From the NCBI RefSeq assembly GCF_001984575.1, contig NZ_LZNS01000001.1:2399355-2463354 (forward strand): a DNA stretch of 64,000 nt, read 5' to 3'. The notes under the pieces were generated by a model. The model was not told the DNA's origin. It made no database searches and was given only the letters and a program-made list of their open reading frames with translations. This DNA is from Streptomyces sp. MP131-18. GTDB taxonomy: Bacteria > Actinomycetota > Actinomycetes > Streptomycetales > Streptomycetaceae. Positions within the stretch are counted from its first letter, which is position 1. The number at the start of each line of letters is the position of its first letter. Shown here in pieces: positions 1 to 9,418 of this stretch. The position numbers and the translations under genes were made by a program.

Positions 1-44
1 CACCGGCCCGTTCGTGCGTCCGTTGAAGACGGACCCTAGGTGAC

Positions 45-3035
45 CTAGGTGAGCAGCGGCTCGAAGTCCCAGTGGGGCCTGACCCTTGAGCGGGCGCTGA
101 CGGTGTGCGCGTGCTGGGAGCCGAGGCCGGAGATGAGGCCGGACAGCGCCTCTTCCTCCACCTTGTCCGCCTCCTCGCGCAGCCGCAGCCCGCGCAGATC
201 CGTGGCCAGGCCCACCTGGGAGGACAGCACGAGCGGGTGCTTGCGGCCGAGGCGCTCCACGCCGCGGCGCACCGTCTCGCGGCTCAGCTCCACGGCGCCC
301 TCCACGTCGCCTTCCAGATTGCGCCCCGCCGCCGTGTTGAGCGCAATGCCGAGGGTCCAGGGGTGGTCGTCGCCGAGCGCGCCGCTCATGTCGGCCAGGC
401 ACTCCTCGATCAGCAGCAGCGACTGCTGCCGCTCGCCGGCGGCGCGCAGCACCAGCGCGTGGTTGGCGCGGGAGCCGATGGTGAACGGGTGCAGCTCGCC
501 GAGGCCGGTGCGGTAGCGCTCCATGGTGCGCTCGCCGAGCGCCCTGGCCAGGTCGAGGTGCCCGTGGGCCCGCTGCACGAAGGAACAGCAGGTGGCGACG
601 GCCTGGGTGAGCGGCGAGGTGTCGCCGAGGACACGCTCGGCGCGCTCCAGGAGCGCGGAGAGCTGGGCGTGGGCCTCGGCCCTGTCACCGGAACGCAGGA
701 CGCACATCGCCAGATTCAGCTCGGCGGTGATGGTCTGGGGATTGTCCCGGCCCATGACGAGGCGGTGCGTCTGCACGCTGTTCTCCATGACGGACAGGGC
801 TTCGCCGTAGCGGCCGAGCAGGCGCAGGTCGAGGGCGTAGTCGTGCTCGGAGTTGAGCGAGAGGGTGTGCCGGGGCCGGTGCAGCTCGCGGCGGGCCCTG
901 AGATTGTGCCGGTCGGCGGCCAGGGCTTCGTCGTAGTGCCCGAGCAGGCGCAGGGAGGCCGCGAGATTGTGCCGGGCGTTGAGCGTCCTGGGGTCGTGCT
1001 CGCCGACCAGCTCCAGGTAGGTGTCGTAGACCCGCTGGTTGACGCGCAAGGACTCGTCGTAGCGGCCCTGGCCGCTGAGGTCGGCGCCCAGACCCTCCTC
1101 GGCCCGCAGCACGGTCAGGTCGCGCGGGCTGCGGTGGACGCCGAGGCGCTCGATGACCTGCCGGTCGATGCGCTCCGTCTGCCGGTAGGCGCCGGTGGCG
1201 CGCAGCAGCGTGGCCTTCTGGGAGGCGAGGTCCCACACCAGGGGGTCGTCCGGGCCGAAGACCTGCCGCCAGGCGCGCTCCGTGCGCTCCGCGAGCTGGA
1301 TGCCGGTGCTGTACTCGCCGGCCAGGTAGAGGTAGCTGAGGGAGTGGAAGATCAGCTGGTGCATGTCCGTGTCGCGGCTGGTGAGGGCGCCCGAGGCGTC
1401 CAGGTGCGGCACGACCTTGGCGAAGCGGGACCAGCGGCGGGTGTCGGAGGGCCGCCCCGGGTTGGCGGCGGACAGGGCGCGGCGCACGGCGCGCGAGAAC
1501 AGCTCCTGGTCGTCCTTCGACATGCCGTCGCGCACGGTCTGGTGGACCATGCGGTGCACGTGGATGGTGCCGGTGTTCTCCGGGTCGCTCTCCTCGTCCG
1601 GCGTGTCCCAGCGGATCACCGAGTACTGGACGAGCTTGCTGATCGCCGCGTTCCACCGGAGGGAGTCGTCCATGAGCCCGGACAGCTGCTCGGGCAGGCT
1701 GGCGGCGGGGACGCCGCGGACGAGCTGGACCGGGATGGCGCCGGGCGCGAAGTAGGCGCAGAGCCGCAGCAGCTCGACCGCCTCGGGAACCGTCTCGCGC
1801 AGCCGGTTCAGCAGTATGGAGAAGGCGGTGTAGTACGTCATCGGGAAGTCGGCCGCCACCCGCAGCCCCACATCGAGGTCGGAGCCGCTGCTCAGCAGCT
1901 CGATGTACTCGGCCACGGACATCTGCGAATCGCTGAGCCAGCCCGCCGTCTGGTCCAGGGCGAGCGGCAGGTCGCCAAGCGCGGCGGCGAGGGCGTCGGC
2001 GTCGTCGGAGGGGATGCGGGGGGCGCGGCGGCGGATGAACGCGACGGACTCGTCGCGGTCGTAGACCGCGACCTCGTGCAGCGCCGTATTGTGCTCGGCC
2101 CACTCGCGGTTCTGCGAGGTGATGATGACGTGGCCGGGGCCGCTGGGCACCAGGTCGGCGATGGGGCCCGGATCGTCGGCGCCGTCCAGGACGATCAGCC
2201 AGCGGCGGTACGGGTCGCCGCGGCGCAGGGCGTCGCCCACGGCGCGCAGCCGCTCGCCGTACTCGGGCCCCGTGGTGAGGCCGAGGGCGGGCGCCAGCTC
2301 GGCCAGGCGCTGCCGCAGGGTGCCGCGCTGGTCGGCCGGGACCCACCAGACCATGTCGTACTCGGAGCCGAAGCGGTAGACGTACTCGGCGGCGATCTGG
2401 GTCTTGCCGACGCCGGACATGCCGAGGAGGGTGGCGACGCCGGCGCCCGGCTCGGCGCGCTGGAAGAGGTCGTAGACGTGCTGGAGGGTCTCCTCGCGGC
2501 CGGTGAACCTGATGTTGCGCCGGGGGACGCCGCCCCACACGTGGGGCTGGTCGTGCGGGTAGCGGGGGGAGCCCCGGCCGCCCAGGGTGGCGGTGGAGAC
2601 GGCGCCGGGGGCGGGCCCCAGCACGTTCATCAGGCGGCGCTCGGCCTCCCTGGCGCCGATCCCCCACAGCTCGGTGGTGCCGCCGAAGGCGGCGGCGGCC
2701 GTGGGCATGGGCTCGGCGGCCACGGAAACGGCGGCGAAGCGGTGGGCGTTGGGGGCGACGACGGAGCGGAGCGCCACATTCCACTCGGCGTCGGTGCGCG
2801 GGCCGAGCTTGAAGTACCAGTCGCTGAGCACGACCAGGATGCGCCCCTCGACGAGCAGCAGGTCGCGCAGCGCGACGTCGAGCGGGACTTCGACCGGCGG
2901 GTTCCACCGCTGGAAGATGACCTGCCAGCCGAACCGCTCCAGGCGGTCCCCGATCCAGGCGGCCCAAGCCCGGTTGAACCCCGCGAAGCTGACCGTCACC
3001 CGCGGGCTGTGCACGCGACTCTCCTCTGCGGCCAT
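45..3035 (-). CDS. fxsT: TIR / NB-ARC / TPR protein of the FxSxx-COOH system (FxsT type)
   Basis: This 996-residue protein has three parts. Residues about 10-135 form a TIR-like domain (VTVSFAGF at the start of the fold, VLSDWYF later). A STAND/NB-ARC NTPase follows, with Walker A GMSGVGKT at about 205-212 and Walker B WLIVLDGADD at about 279-288. From about 560 to the end are tetratricopeptide repeats. Proteins of this layout accompany FxSxx-COOH peptide clusters and are thought to be sensor/effector components, with the TIR part a possible NAD-consuming effector; that role is inferred here. The ATG at 3035 follows a GAGGGAGA Shine-Dalgarno-like stretch. It is the last gene of the minus-strand FxS block, about 110 bp after the hydroxylase gene. 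A catalytic Glu in the TIR domain was not assigned. Confidence 0.85.
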   Translation of the reverse strand: MAAEESRVHSPRVTVSFAGFNRAWAAWIGDRLERFGWQVIFQRWNPPVEVPLDVALRDLLLVEGRILVVLSDWYFKLGPRTDAEWNVALRSVVAPNAHRFAAVSVAAEPMPTAAAAFGGTTELWGIGAREAERRLMNVLGPAPGAVSTATLGGRGSPRYPHDQPHVWGGVPRRNIRFTGREETLQHVYDLFQRAEPGAGVATLLGMSGVGKTQIAAEYVYRFGSEYDMVWWVPADQRGTLRQRLAELAPALGLTTGPEYGERLRAVGDALRRGDPYRRWLIVLDGADDPGPIADLVPSGPGHVIITSQNREWAEHNTALHEVAVYDRDESVAFIRRRAPRIPSDDADALAAALGDLPLALDQTAGWLSDSQMSVAEYIELLSSGSDLDVGLRVAADFPMTYYTAFSILLNRLRETVPEAVELLRLCAYFAPGAIPVQLVRGVPAASLPEQLSGLMDDSLRWNAAISKLVQYSVIRWDTPDEESDPENTGTIHVHRMVHQTVRDGMSKDDQELFSRAVRRALSAANPGRPSDTRRWSRFAKVVPHLDASGALTSRDTDMHQLIFHSLSYLYLAGEYSTGIQLAERTERAWRQVFGPDDPLVWDLASQKATLLRATGAYRQTERIDRQVIERLGVHRSPRDLTVLRAEEGLGADLSGQGRYDESLRVNQRVYDTYLELVGEHDPRTLNARHNLAASLRLLGHYDEALAADRHNLRARRELHRPRHTLSLNSEHDYALDLRLLGRYGEALSVMENSVQTHRLVMGRDNPQTITAELNLAMCVLRSGDRAEAHAQLSALLERAERVLGDTSPLTQAVATCCSFVQRAHGHLDLARALGERTMERYRTGLGELHPFTIGSRANHALVLRAAGERQQSLLLIEECLADMSGALGDDHPWTLGIALNTAAGRNLEGDVEGAVELSRETVRRGVERLGRKHPLVLSSQVGLATDLRGLRLREEADKVEEEALSGLISGLGSQHAHTVSARSRVRPHWDFEPLLT

Positions 3036-3144
3036 CCGACCGTCTCCCTCGTCCTTGCGGACGGACCCCCGCGCTACGGACGGTCCGTCAGATGTCCATG
3101 CTGGGAACATACACCTCGGGTACGACAGGTAATCACGCTCGCCC

Positions 3145-4476
3145 CTACCGCCGGTGCTGGCGCAGCCACACGGTGCGCGCGGTCTCCACGTAGGCCGCGG
3201 CGCGCACCAGGTGCCCGGTGGGCGGCGCGGGCGCGCGCAGCCGTTCGTGCCGCTCTGCCATGGCGTCGACGAACACGCGCCCGGCGTCGGTGAGTCTGCG
3301 GGTGCCGCGCAGCATCGGCAGCACGGCGCCGACCTGCGTGCGGCAGCGGGCGTGGGCGGCCCACGCCTGGTCGCGGATCTCCGCGTCGTCCAGGGCGACG
3401 GCGAGCCGCTGCCAGAAGCCGGCGAGCGCGAGGTGGGCGTACGTGCCGTGCAGGAGGCTGTGGAACGGCCGCGGCTCCGGGCGCCAGGGGGCCCAGTGGC
3501 GCGGCTCGTCGTCCACGGTGTGCAGGGGCACCAGCTCGCTGAGCGCGGTGAGTTTGGCGTGCTGGAGTTCGTGGGCGAGCCCGGCCGCGAGGTGGGCGGG
3601 CCCGGGCGGCGGGCTGGCCATGACGGCGCCGAACGCGGTGGAGCTCGTGCCGCTGGTGTGGGCGCCGTCGTGGGCGTCGGCCGCCGGGCCGAGGGTGGGC
3701 ACGATGCAGTCGAGCAGGGCGAGTTCGGCGGAGCGCGCGGCGCCGCCGAGGCCGAGCAGCGGCAGCGCGTCGCGCCACAGCTCGCTCCACCGGGCGCGCT
3801 CCTCGGGGCGCAGCGCGGCGCGCGCGCCGATGCCGAACGGGCCGGGGTCGAGGTCGTCGAGCAGCACGGGCCGCGGGCCGCCGTCGAGGGTGTGCAGCGG
3901 CAGCCAGCCGGGGTCCGCGGAGCGCCAGGTGCCGGTGGCGTCGCGGTGGACCTCGGCCGGGGGGCGGCCGGCGGGGTGCAGCACGAGCCGGTCGGACTCG
4001 CCGTGGAGCTCCGCGGGCGTGCCGTCCGGGGCGGCGCAGTGGAGCGCGCCGAGGGTGGGCAGGGTGATGCGCCCGCCGTGGACGGGCACGCGGGTGGCGA
4101 AGCCGATGCCGGAACGGGCCGCCGCCGCGGCGGCGAGTGCGCCCAGGCGCGCGAGGTCGCGGGCCGCGCCCGGGTGCGCGCCGGGGTGGCTGCCGGTTTC
4201 GAGCCACTGCACGCACCGTTCCGCCCAGGGGCCGGTGAGGGAGTAGAAGAGCACCTGGCGCGCGGCGGCGGGGGCGGCGCGTTCGACGGTTTCGAGCAGC
4301 CCGGCGTGGTCACGGGCCGCGCCCGCCGCACCCGTCGCGTCCACGGCGTCGAGGAGGACGCGGAGCAGCAGGAGGCGGCGGGTGTGCTGGCCGGCGGCGA
4401 GGCGGGCGATGGTGGCGCTGCCGCCCTCGGTGTGGCCGAGGTCGCGCACTTCGTCCGGCGTCAGCGTGGCGGTCAC
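3145..4476 (-). CDS. HExxH-type peptide beta-hydroxylase (C-terminal half of FxsB as a separate protein)
   Basis: The 443-residue protein carries the metal-binding motif HELQH at about residues 302-306 within the context LAAGLAHELQHAKL. This is the signature of the HExxH domain found in RiPP clusters and known from enzymes that use 2-oxoglutarate and iron to hydroxylate side-chain beta carbons. In most FxS clusters this domain is fused to the C-terminus of the radical SAM cyclase. Here it is its own gene, starting at GTG 4476 and overlapping the stop of the radical SAM gene (GTGA), so the two are probably translationally coupled and may act as a complex. Substrate assignment to the peptide encoded at 5792-5965 is inferred from position. 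Confidence 0.82.
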   Translation of the reverse strand: MTATLTPDEVRDLGHTEGGSATIARLAAGQHTRRLLLLRVLLDAVDATGAAGAARDHAGLLETVERAAPAAARQVLFYSLTGPWAERCVQWLETGSHPGAHPGAARDLARLGALAAAAAARSGIGFATRVPVHGGRITLPTLGALHCAAPDGTPAELHGESDRLVLHPAGRPPAEVHRDATGTWRSADPGWLPLHTLDGGPRPVLLDDLDPGPFGIGARAALRPEERARWSELWRDALPLLGLGGAARSAELALLDCIVPTLGPAADAHDGAHTSGTSSTAFGAVMASPPPGPAHLAAGLAHELQHAKLTALSELVPLHTVDDEPRHWAPWRPEPRPFHSLLHGTYAHLALAGFWQRLAVALDDAEIRDQAWAAHARCRTQVGAVLPMLRGTRRLTDAGRVFVDAMAERHERLRAPAPPTGHLVRAAAYVETARTVWLRQHRR

Positions 4477-5642
4477 GGGGTGCCTGCCTCGCGCAGGGCG
4501 GCGGCGATGTGCCGGATGAGGCGGCGCAGGTCGGCGCAGTAGACGGAGGGGTTGCAGAAGCCGTGGCCCTCGCGGTAGCGGTGCGCGTAGTGCCCGCCGC
4601 CGCAGACGTCGACCACCGGGCAGCGCAGGCAGGTGACGGGGAGCGCGGCGCGCCCGGCCTGCCGGGCGGCGACGCCGGGGTGGGCCAGCGCCTCGTCGAA
4701 GGCGTGGCGGTGGACGTCGAGGCCGGTGGCGGCGGCCCCTTCGTAGGCGGTCTTGAGGGAGTCGACCTGCTCGATGCTGCCGTCGGTCTCGATCACGACG
4801 GCGGTGAACGGCTGGAGGCCGAGCGCTTCGGTGGCGGCGGGCAGGCCGAGGAGGAGGGCGATGCACTCCTGGAACAGGCGCACGCGCACGGTGCGCCGTT
4901 CGGCCTGCCACCAGCGGTCGAAGACGGCGCACAGCCAGTCGCCGTAGGGCGCGGGCGCGGCCGCGGGGGCGGGCAGACCGGCGGGCGGGCGGGTCCAGTT
5001 GCCGTGCGGGAGGAGGAAGTCGACGGCGGGCGGGCCGAGCCGGACGAGGGAGTCGTACACCTCGACGGGGTCGGTGTCCAGGTCGATGACGCACAGCACC
5101 CCGGACCAGGCGTCGCGGTGCCGCCGCTGCGCGAGCAGCCGGGCGGCGCGGCGCGCGGCGGGCCAGGCGGGGCGCCCGGCGTGGTCGACGCGCTGCCGGT
5201 TGTGGTGGGCGTTACCGCCGTCGAGACTGAGGCCGATGCGGATGCCGTGGGCGGCCAGCGCGGTCAGCCGGTCCTCGGTGAGGAGCACGCCGTTCGTCTG
5301 CACGGCGGCGTGCACGGTGCAGCCGGCGGGCACCTGACGGCGCACTTCGCGGACGAACGCGCCGAGGTCGGCCGGGTCGGTGAGGAGTGGTTCGCCGCCG
5401 TGCAGGACGAGGGAGAGCGCGCGCAGCCGGTGGACGGTCGCGTGCTCGCCGATCCGGCGGGCGGTGCGGTGCAGCATGCCCGGTGCGGCGGTCACCGGCT
5501 GGCGGCGCCAGCCGGTGTCGGCGGCGAAGTACATGTAGCAGTAGCGGCAGGCCAGGTTGCAGCGGCTGTTGACCTTCACGATGAACTGCTGGAAGGGCGC
5601 CGTCGGCGGTCCTTCACCGGCCGTCTGCGCTGTCGCGTGCAC
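4473..5642 (-). CDS. Radical SAM/SPASM peptide-modifying enzyme (FxsB-like cyclase)
   Basis: The SAM-binding CxxxCxxC cluster motif is visible as CNLACRYC, about 28 residues from the GTG at 5642, preceded by the PFQQFIVKV segment typical of FxsB-like enzymes. SLVLHGGEPLL follows in the barrel. Near the C-terminus a Cys-rich SPASM region (CLRCPVVDVCGGGH, then CNPSVYC) should hold auxiliary iron-sulfur clusters. Related enzymes form three-residue cyclophanes by joining an aromatic side chain to a beta carbon two residues on. The protein ends after SPASM at 389 residues and lacks the HExxH domain usually fused to FxsB, which is encoded by the overlapping next gene. The start is uncertain: an in-frame TTG at 5729 would add 29 residues. 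Confidence 0.85.
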   Translation of the reverse strand: MHATAQTAGEGPPTAPFQQFIVKVNSRCNLACRYCYMYFAADTGWRRQPVTAAPGMLHRTARRIGEHATVHRLRALSLVLHGGEPLLTDPADLGAFVREVRRQVPAGCTVHAAVQTNGVLLTEDRLTALAAHGIRIGLSLDGGNAHHNRQRVDHAGRPAWPAARRAARLLAQRRHRDAWSGVLCVIDLDTDPVEVYDSLVRLGPPAVDFLLPHGNWTRPPAGLPAPAAAPAPYGDWLCAVFDRWWQAERRTVRVRLFQECIALLLGLPAATEALGLQPFTAVVIETDGSIEQVDSLKTAYEGAAATGLDVHRHAFDEALAHPGVAARQAGRAALPVTCLRCPVVDVCGGGHYAHRYREGHGFCNPSVYCADLRRLIRHIAAALREAGTP

Positions 5643-5791
5643 GTCCCGCGGGTGTCCCCCTGTTCTGGTCTCGTTCCGCCCCGCGGGGGAGTCTTCCGAA
5701 ACCGACGCACCATAAACGAAATCGGTCAACTTCTGTCCGTTTCACGACGCGTCAGGTCTGAAAGCGACTACTCGCGCCGTCGCAGCACGCC

Positions 5792-5965
5792 TCACAGATC
5801 GACATTGTTGTCGAACTGCGTGAACCCCCACAGGCCCTCGCCCTGCCTGACCACCCGCTCGCGCAGCTCGTCCAGCACCTGACTGAGCACAGGGTGATTC
5901 AGGTCGCGCAGCTCCGCCAGGCTCAGACCGAGCAGATCCGGCAGCGGCTCGCGCCCATCGTTCAC
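5792..5965 (-). CDS. FxsA-like RiPP precursor peptide with atypical C-terminus
   Basis: The 57-residue product starts at GTG 5965, preceded by GGAGG four bases upstream; an in-frame ATG at 5983 would only translate the Shine-Dalgarno region. The leader has the pattern of FxsA leaders (LPDLLGLSLAELRDLNHPVL) with an amphipathic helix. The tail is GLWGFTQFDNNVDL, so the last five residues are NNVDL and not FxSxx. Aromatic-x-x units suited to cyclophane formation are present (WGF, FTQ, FDN). It lies 149 bp upstream of the radical SAM gene on the same strand. The precursor role is inferred from leader likeness, size and position. Confidence 0.72.
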   Translation of the reverse strand: MNDGREPLPDLLGLSLAELRDLNHPVLSQVLDELRERVVRQGEGLWGFTQFDNNVDL

Positions 5966-6118
5966 GGCTCCTCCCCTCCCCAACTCCTCGCCGGCTCATC
6001 TCGCCAACGCCTCTCGTCGGCTCTGCTCGCCAACAAGGGCCGAAGGGAGATTCCCGCCCGCGCCACCGCGAAAACCCCCGGACCGCCGGCGGGCGCGGGC
6101 GGCGGGGGCCGCAGGCGC

Positions 6119-9100
6119 TCAGTGCTCGCGCCGCAGCGCGTCCAGACGCGCGGTCGTGTCCGCCGCGCCGGACGCCTCCTCATCCGGCAGCCGGCTCCAC
6201 AGGCTCAGCGCCGAACGGTACGCCTGCCCCGCCGCCAGCGGCTTGCGCGCCGCCTCCAGCACTACGCCCCGCTGGTGCAGCGCCATCGCCGCCAGCCGCG
6301 CCGGCTCCCCCGGGCCCGCCGGCCCCGGCGTCGCGACGCGCGCCACCGCCGCGGCCCGCCGGTAGGCGTCCGCCGCCTGGTCGAGCCGCTCGGTGCGGCG
6401 CGTGTGCCGGTAGGCCCTGCGGTGCGTCTCGCCCAGCTCGAACCACGCCCTGGCCTCGACCAGCGGCGTCTGGGCATCGTGCGCGGCCCGTGTGAACAGG
6501 TGCTCGGCCTCCCGCAGATCCACCAGATCGGTGCCCTCCTGGTAACGGACGATCAGCGCCTGACCCAGCATCAGCAGCCGCCCGGGCAGCCGCGGGTCCC
6601 CGGCCGGGGTCTCCATCCGGCAGTCCCGCAGCACCCGCACGGCCCGCGAGATGAACGCGCTCCCGTCCAGCCGCGACGCGCGCCGCAGCAGCACCGCGCC
6701 CCACTCCTCGATCAGATCGCCGTACCCGGCCAGATCCCTGGACATGATCCGGCCCGCCTCCTCGAACCTGAGGGCCGCCACCTCCAGGTCCCCCGGGCCA
6801 CCGCCCGCGTCGTACCGGCGCACGGCGAGCCGCCCGGCGCGCGTCAGGCACGCCACTACGAGAGCCGGCCGCTCGGACAGCCGCCGCGCCCGGTCGATGA
6901 CCTCCGCCGCCCGCGGCCAGTCGTGCTCCGTCAGCAGCAGCGCGTCGACGAGGTCGAGCAGCGCCCACGCCCGCGGCACCACCGGCGCGCTCTCCGCCTC
7001 CAGCGCCCAGCATCCGCGCCGCAGCGAATCCGCGGCCTGCCCGGCCCACACCCTGGCCCGCTCCGCGTCCGGCGCCGCCACCGCCAAGCGCAGCAGCGCC
7101 CGGCCGTGGGCCAGCGGCAGCCCGCTCGGCTCCGGCTCGTCGGCGGGCCAGGCGTCCGCCACGGCCTCCACGATGCCGATGCTCTCCTGGAGCAGCGCCG
7201 AGTCCTCGCTCAGCCGCCACTGCTCGGCCAGCACCTCGACCCGCTCCAGGGTCAGGCCCACCGCCACCCTGCGGTCCAGACCCGGCGTCGCGCACACGGC
7301 CGCGAACTCCGCGTCGGCGCGCCGCCACAGATCCAGCGCGGCGCCGCTGTCCCCTGCCGCCCGCCGCTCCCCCGCCATCGCGCGCAGCACACGTGCCAGC
7401 GCGGCGCGCGCCACCGTCGAACCCGGATGCGTCGCCGCGGTCCGCGCCGCGTCCTGCGCCTCGTTCAGCAGCGCGCCGTCGCGCTGGGTCCGCCACAGCC
7501 CGAGCAGCTGCTCGGCCAGCTCGCTCCACAGCTCGGGATCGGTGCCGAGCCCCGCGGCACGCTGGCTGCTCGCGGCCTGCCGCAGCAGCCGCACCGCGTC
7601 AAGACGGTGCTGCACCTTGCCGTCCGCGGCGAACCGCTCGGCCAGCGCCCTGGCCTGCCCGACGGCGACCGAAGGCTCGGGCACGTGCACATCGCCCTGC
7701 GGCCCCTGCACGAGCAGCGGCGCCTCGGGCAGGAAGCGGCGCAGCACCTTTGCCGCCACCTCGGCGAACGGCCGCGGCAGCCCGGGGCCCTGCTGCTCCT
7801 CCGGCGCGGGCGCCGGCTGCTCGTCCTCGCCGGATAGCTGGGCCAGCGCGAGCGCCGGGAAGTTGGGGCCCGTTCTGCCGAAGCGCTGCTCGACGTACCC
7901 CGAGCAGTGCTTGAGGACGAGCAGCGCCTCGTCGTGCCCCAGCTCGCGCAGCAACTCGTCGTGCACGCCGTCGGCGAACTCGTACCAGCGGCCGTCGTCG
8001 GCCGCGCCCGGCAGGCGCCGCAGCAGCCCGCTCAGCAGCACCTCCGACAGCTCGGCCGGTCCCGAATCGGGCAGCATGGTGCGCTGGATCAGCTGCATCA
8101 CGGGCAGGTACAGCGGCGCCGCGGACAGGTACACGGCGAGCTGCCCCGCGCCGGGCGACGCCGTGGAACGGAACCGCGCCACCAGCGCGGCCGAGGTGCG
8201 CGGCACGCCGCCGGGCCGCCTGGGCGGCGCGGGCGGCTGATCGGCGCGCAGCCAGCCGACCGCGCCCTGCACCGCGCCCGCGCCCGGTCCTGACAGCAGC
8301 CCGGCCCACGCGCCGAGCGAGGCCGGGGCGGGCGGCAGCACCGGCACCGGCACGGCGCCGGGCGGCTGGGCGGCCGGCTGCCCGGCGCCCGGGGTGAACC
8401 GCAGCCTGGCGGAACCCGCGGGCCCCTCCTCCCGCGTCAGCAGCCCCTGCCGCACCGGCAGCCGGGTGCGGGCCCACAGCCGCTGCGGCAGGGGCTGAAC
8501 GACGGCGACCGGGGCGTAGCGGGTCAGCCGGTGCAGCAGCCGGTGCGCCGCGCCGGAGCGCCACAGCGGCCCGGTGCAGTCGCTGACGACGACGGTCAGC
8601 CGCCGCCCGGTGGGGTCGGCGAGCTGGCTCGCGGGGTGCAGCGGCGCCTCGGCCGGGTCGAAGCGGCGGCTGATGGCCGGGCTGCCGTCGGGCGAGGCGT
8701 GCAGGTAGTGCACCTGGATGTCGCGGAACGCGCCGAGCCTGCCGAACACTTCGGCCAGCTCGCCGAACATCCGCTGCCAGACCCGCATCGGCGAGGCCGC
8801 GTCCATCAGCAGCTGGAGCTCGGTGTGGCCGCGTGCGCCCTCGCGGAACGCGGGCGTCAGCAGACCGCCGGCCCGCGCCGTGCGGTCGACCGTCTCCCGT
8901 TCGTCCAGATCGCCGGCCGCGGGGCGGCGGGGCGGCCGGGCCGGGGGCCGGTAACGCTGTAACGGCCGCAGCGCACGCTCCAGGTCGAGCAGGCTGGGCA
9001 GCGCCCTGGCCTCCGGCACGCCGACGCGCAGCGCGTCCTCAGGCAGCCCGGGGGCGGGCCGCCCCGATCCGCCCGGGTCGGCGTACAGCCGGACGGTCTC

Positions 9101-9412
9101 GTCCGCGGCGTGCGGCGCCCGGCCCGGGGCCGAGGGCGGCACCGGCTCGTGCCCGCCCGGCGCGCGCCCGGCGTCCGCGCCGGGCGCGGGGCGGTGGGCT
9201 TGCCCCGGACCGGGACCGGCGCCCGCGTCGCGGTGGCCGTCCGGCCGGTCGTCCGCGCCGTCGCCGCGGGCCGCGGTGCCGCAGGGGCGGGAGAACTGGG
9301 CGAGCCACAGCGCGTCTGCGAGGCCCGCCCAGTCCGGGTCGAGCCCGGCGCCGCGGAGCGCGCCGATGAGGGTCGCGAGGTCGTCGCGCCGCCCTTCTGC
9401 CGGATCGGACAT
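6119..9412 (-). CDS. SAV_2336-type protein (divergent vWA-like N-terminus, helical-repeat C-terminus)
   Basis: This 1097-residue protein begins with the SAV_2336 N-terminal region: DLATLIGALRGAG, an ALWLAQ segment and a disordered Pro/Gly/Ala-rich stretch at about residues 45-105. An alpha/beta domain with vWA-like features follows (ELQLLMDAASPMRVWQ, then LTVVVSDCTGPLW). The second half, from about 600, is rich in alanine and arginine helices with TPR-like spacing. The gene lies 6 bp after the MoxR ATPase gene. MoxR ATPases commonly work with vWA proteins as adaptors, and this family belongs to the ternary MoxR-based conflict systems of multicellular actinobacteria. The ATG at 9412 is supported by the tight junction. 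Its biochemical role is not established here. Confidence 0.75.
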   Translation of the reverse strand: MSDPAEGRRDDLATLIGALRGAGLDPDWAGLADALWLAQFSRPCGTAARGDGADDRPDGHRDAGAGPGPGQAHRPAPGADAGRAPGGHEPVPPSAPGRAPHAADETVRLYADPGGSGRPAPGLPEDALRVGVPEARALPSLLDLERALRPLQRYRPPARPPRRPAAGDLDERETVDRTARAGGLLTPAFREGARGHTELQLLMDAASPMRVWQRMFGELAEVFGRLGAFRDIQVHYLHASPDGSPAISRRFDPAEAPLHPASQLADPTGRRLTVVVSDCTGPLWRSGAAHRLLHRLTRYAPVAVVQPLPQRLWARTRLPVRQGLLTREEGPAGSARLRFTPGAGQPAAQPPGAVPVPVLPPAPASLGAWAGLLSGPGAGAVQGAVGWLRADQPPAPPRRPGGVPRTSAALVARFRSTASPGAGQLAVYLSAAPLYLPVMQLIQRTMLPDSGPAELSEVLLSGLLRRLPGAADDGRWYEFADGVHDELLRELGHDEALLVLKHCSGYVEQRFGRTGPNFPALALAQLSGEDEQPAPAPEEQQGPGLPRPFAEVAAKVLRRFLPEAPLLVQGPQGDVHVPEPSVAVGQARALAERFAADGKVQHRLDAVRLLRQAASSQRAAGLGTDPELWSELAEQLLGLWRTQRDGALLNEAQDAARTAATHPGSTVARAALARVLRAMAGERRAAGDSGAALDLWRRADAEFAAVCATPGLDRRVAVGLTLERVEVLAEQWRLSEDSALLQESIGIVEAVADAWPADEPEPSGLPLAHGRALLRLAVAAPDAERARVWAGQAADSLRRGCWALEAESAPVVPRAWALLDLVDALLLTEHDWPRAAEVIDRARRLSERPALVVACLTRAGRLAVRRYDAGGGPGDLEVAALRFEEAGRIMSRDLAGYGDLIEEWGAVLLRRASRLDGSAFISRAVRVLRDCRMETPAGDPRLPGRLLMLGQALIVRYQEGTDLVDLREAEHLFTRAAHDAQTPLVEARAWFELGETHRRAYRHTRRTERLDQAADAYRRAAAVARVATPGPAGPGEPARLAAMALHQRGVVLEAARKPLAAGQAYRSALSLWSRLPDEEASGAADTTARLDALRREH

Positions 9413-9418
9413 GACGGC

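Noticed and set aside
105..3293. A 1062-codon plus-strand frame opposite the TIR/TPR gene
   Set aside because: It is Gly/Val/Ala-rich antisense reading with no domain and no ribosome site, as expected opposite a GC-rich gene.
45..4331. A single 1428-codon minus-strand frame covering the TIR/TPR gene and part of the hydroxylase gene
   Set aside because: The part beyond 3035 is Pro/Arg/Ala-rich reading of another frame over the HExxH gene. The TIR domain, a ribosome site and an ATG at 3035 fix the true start.
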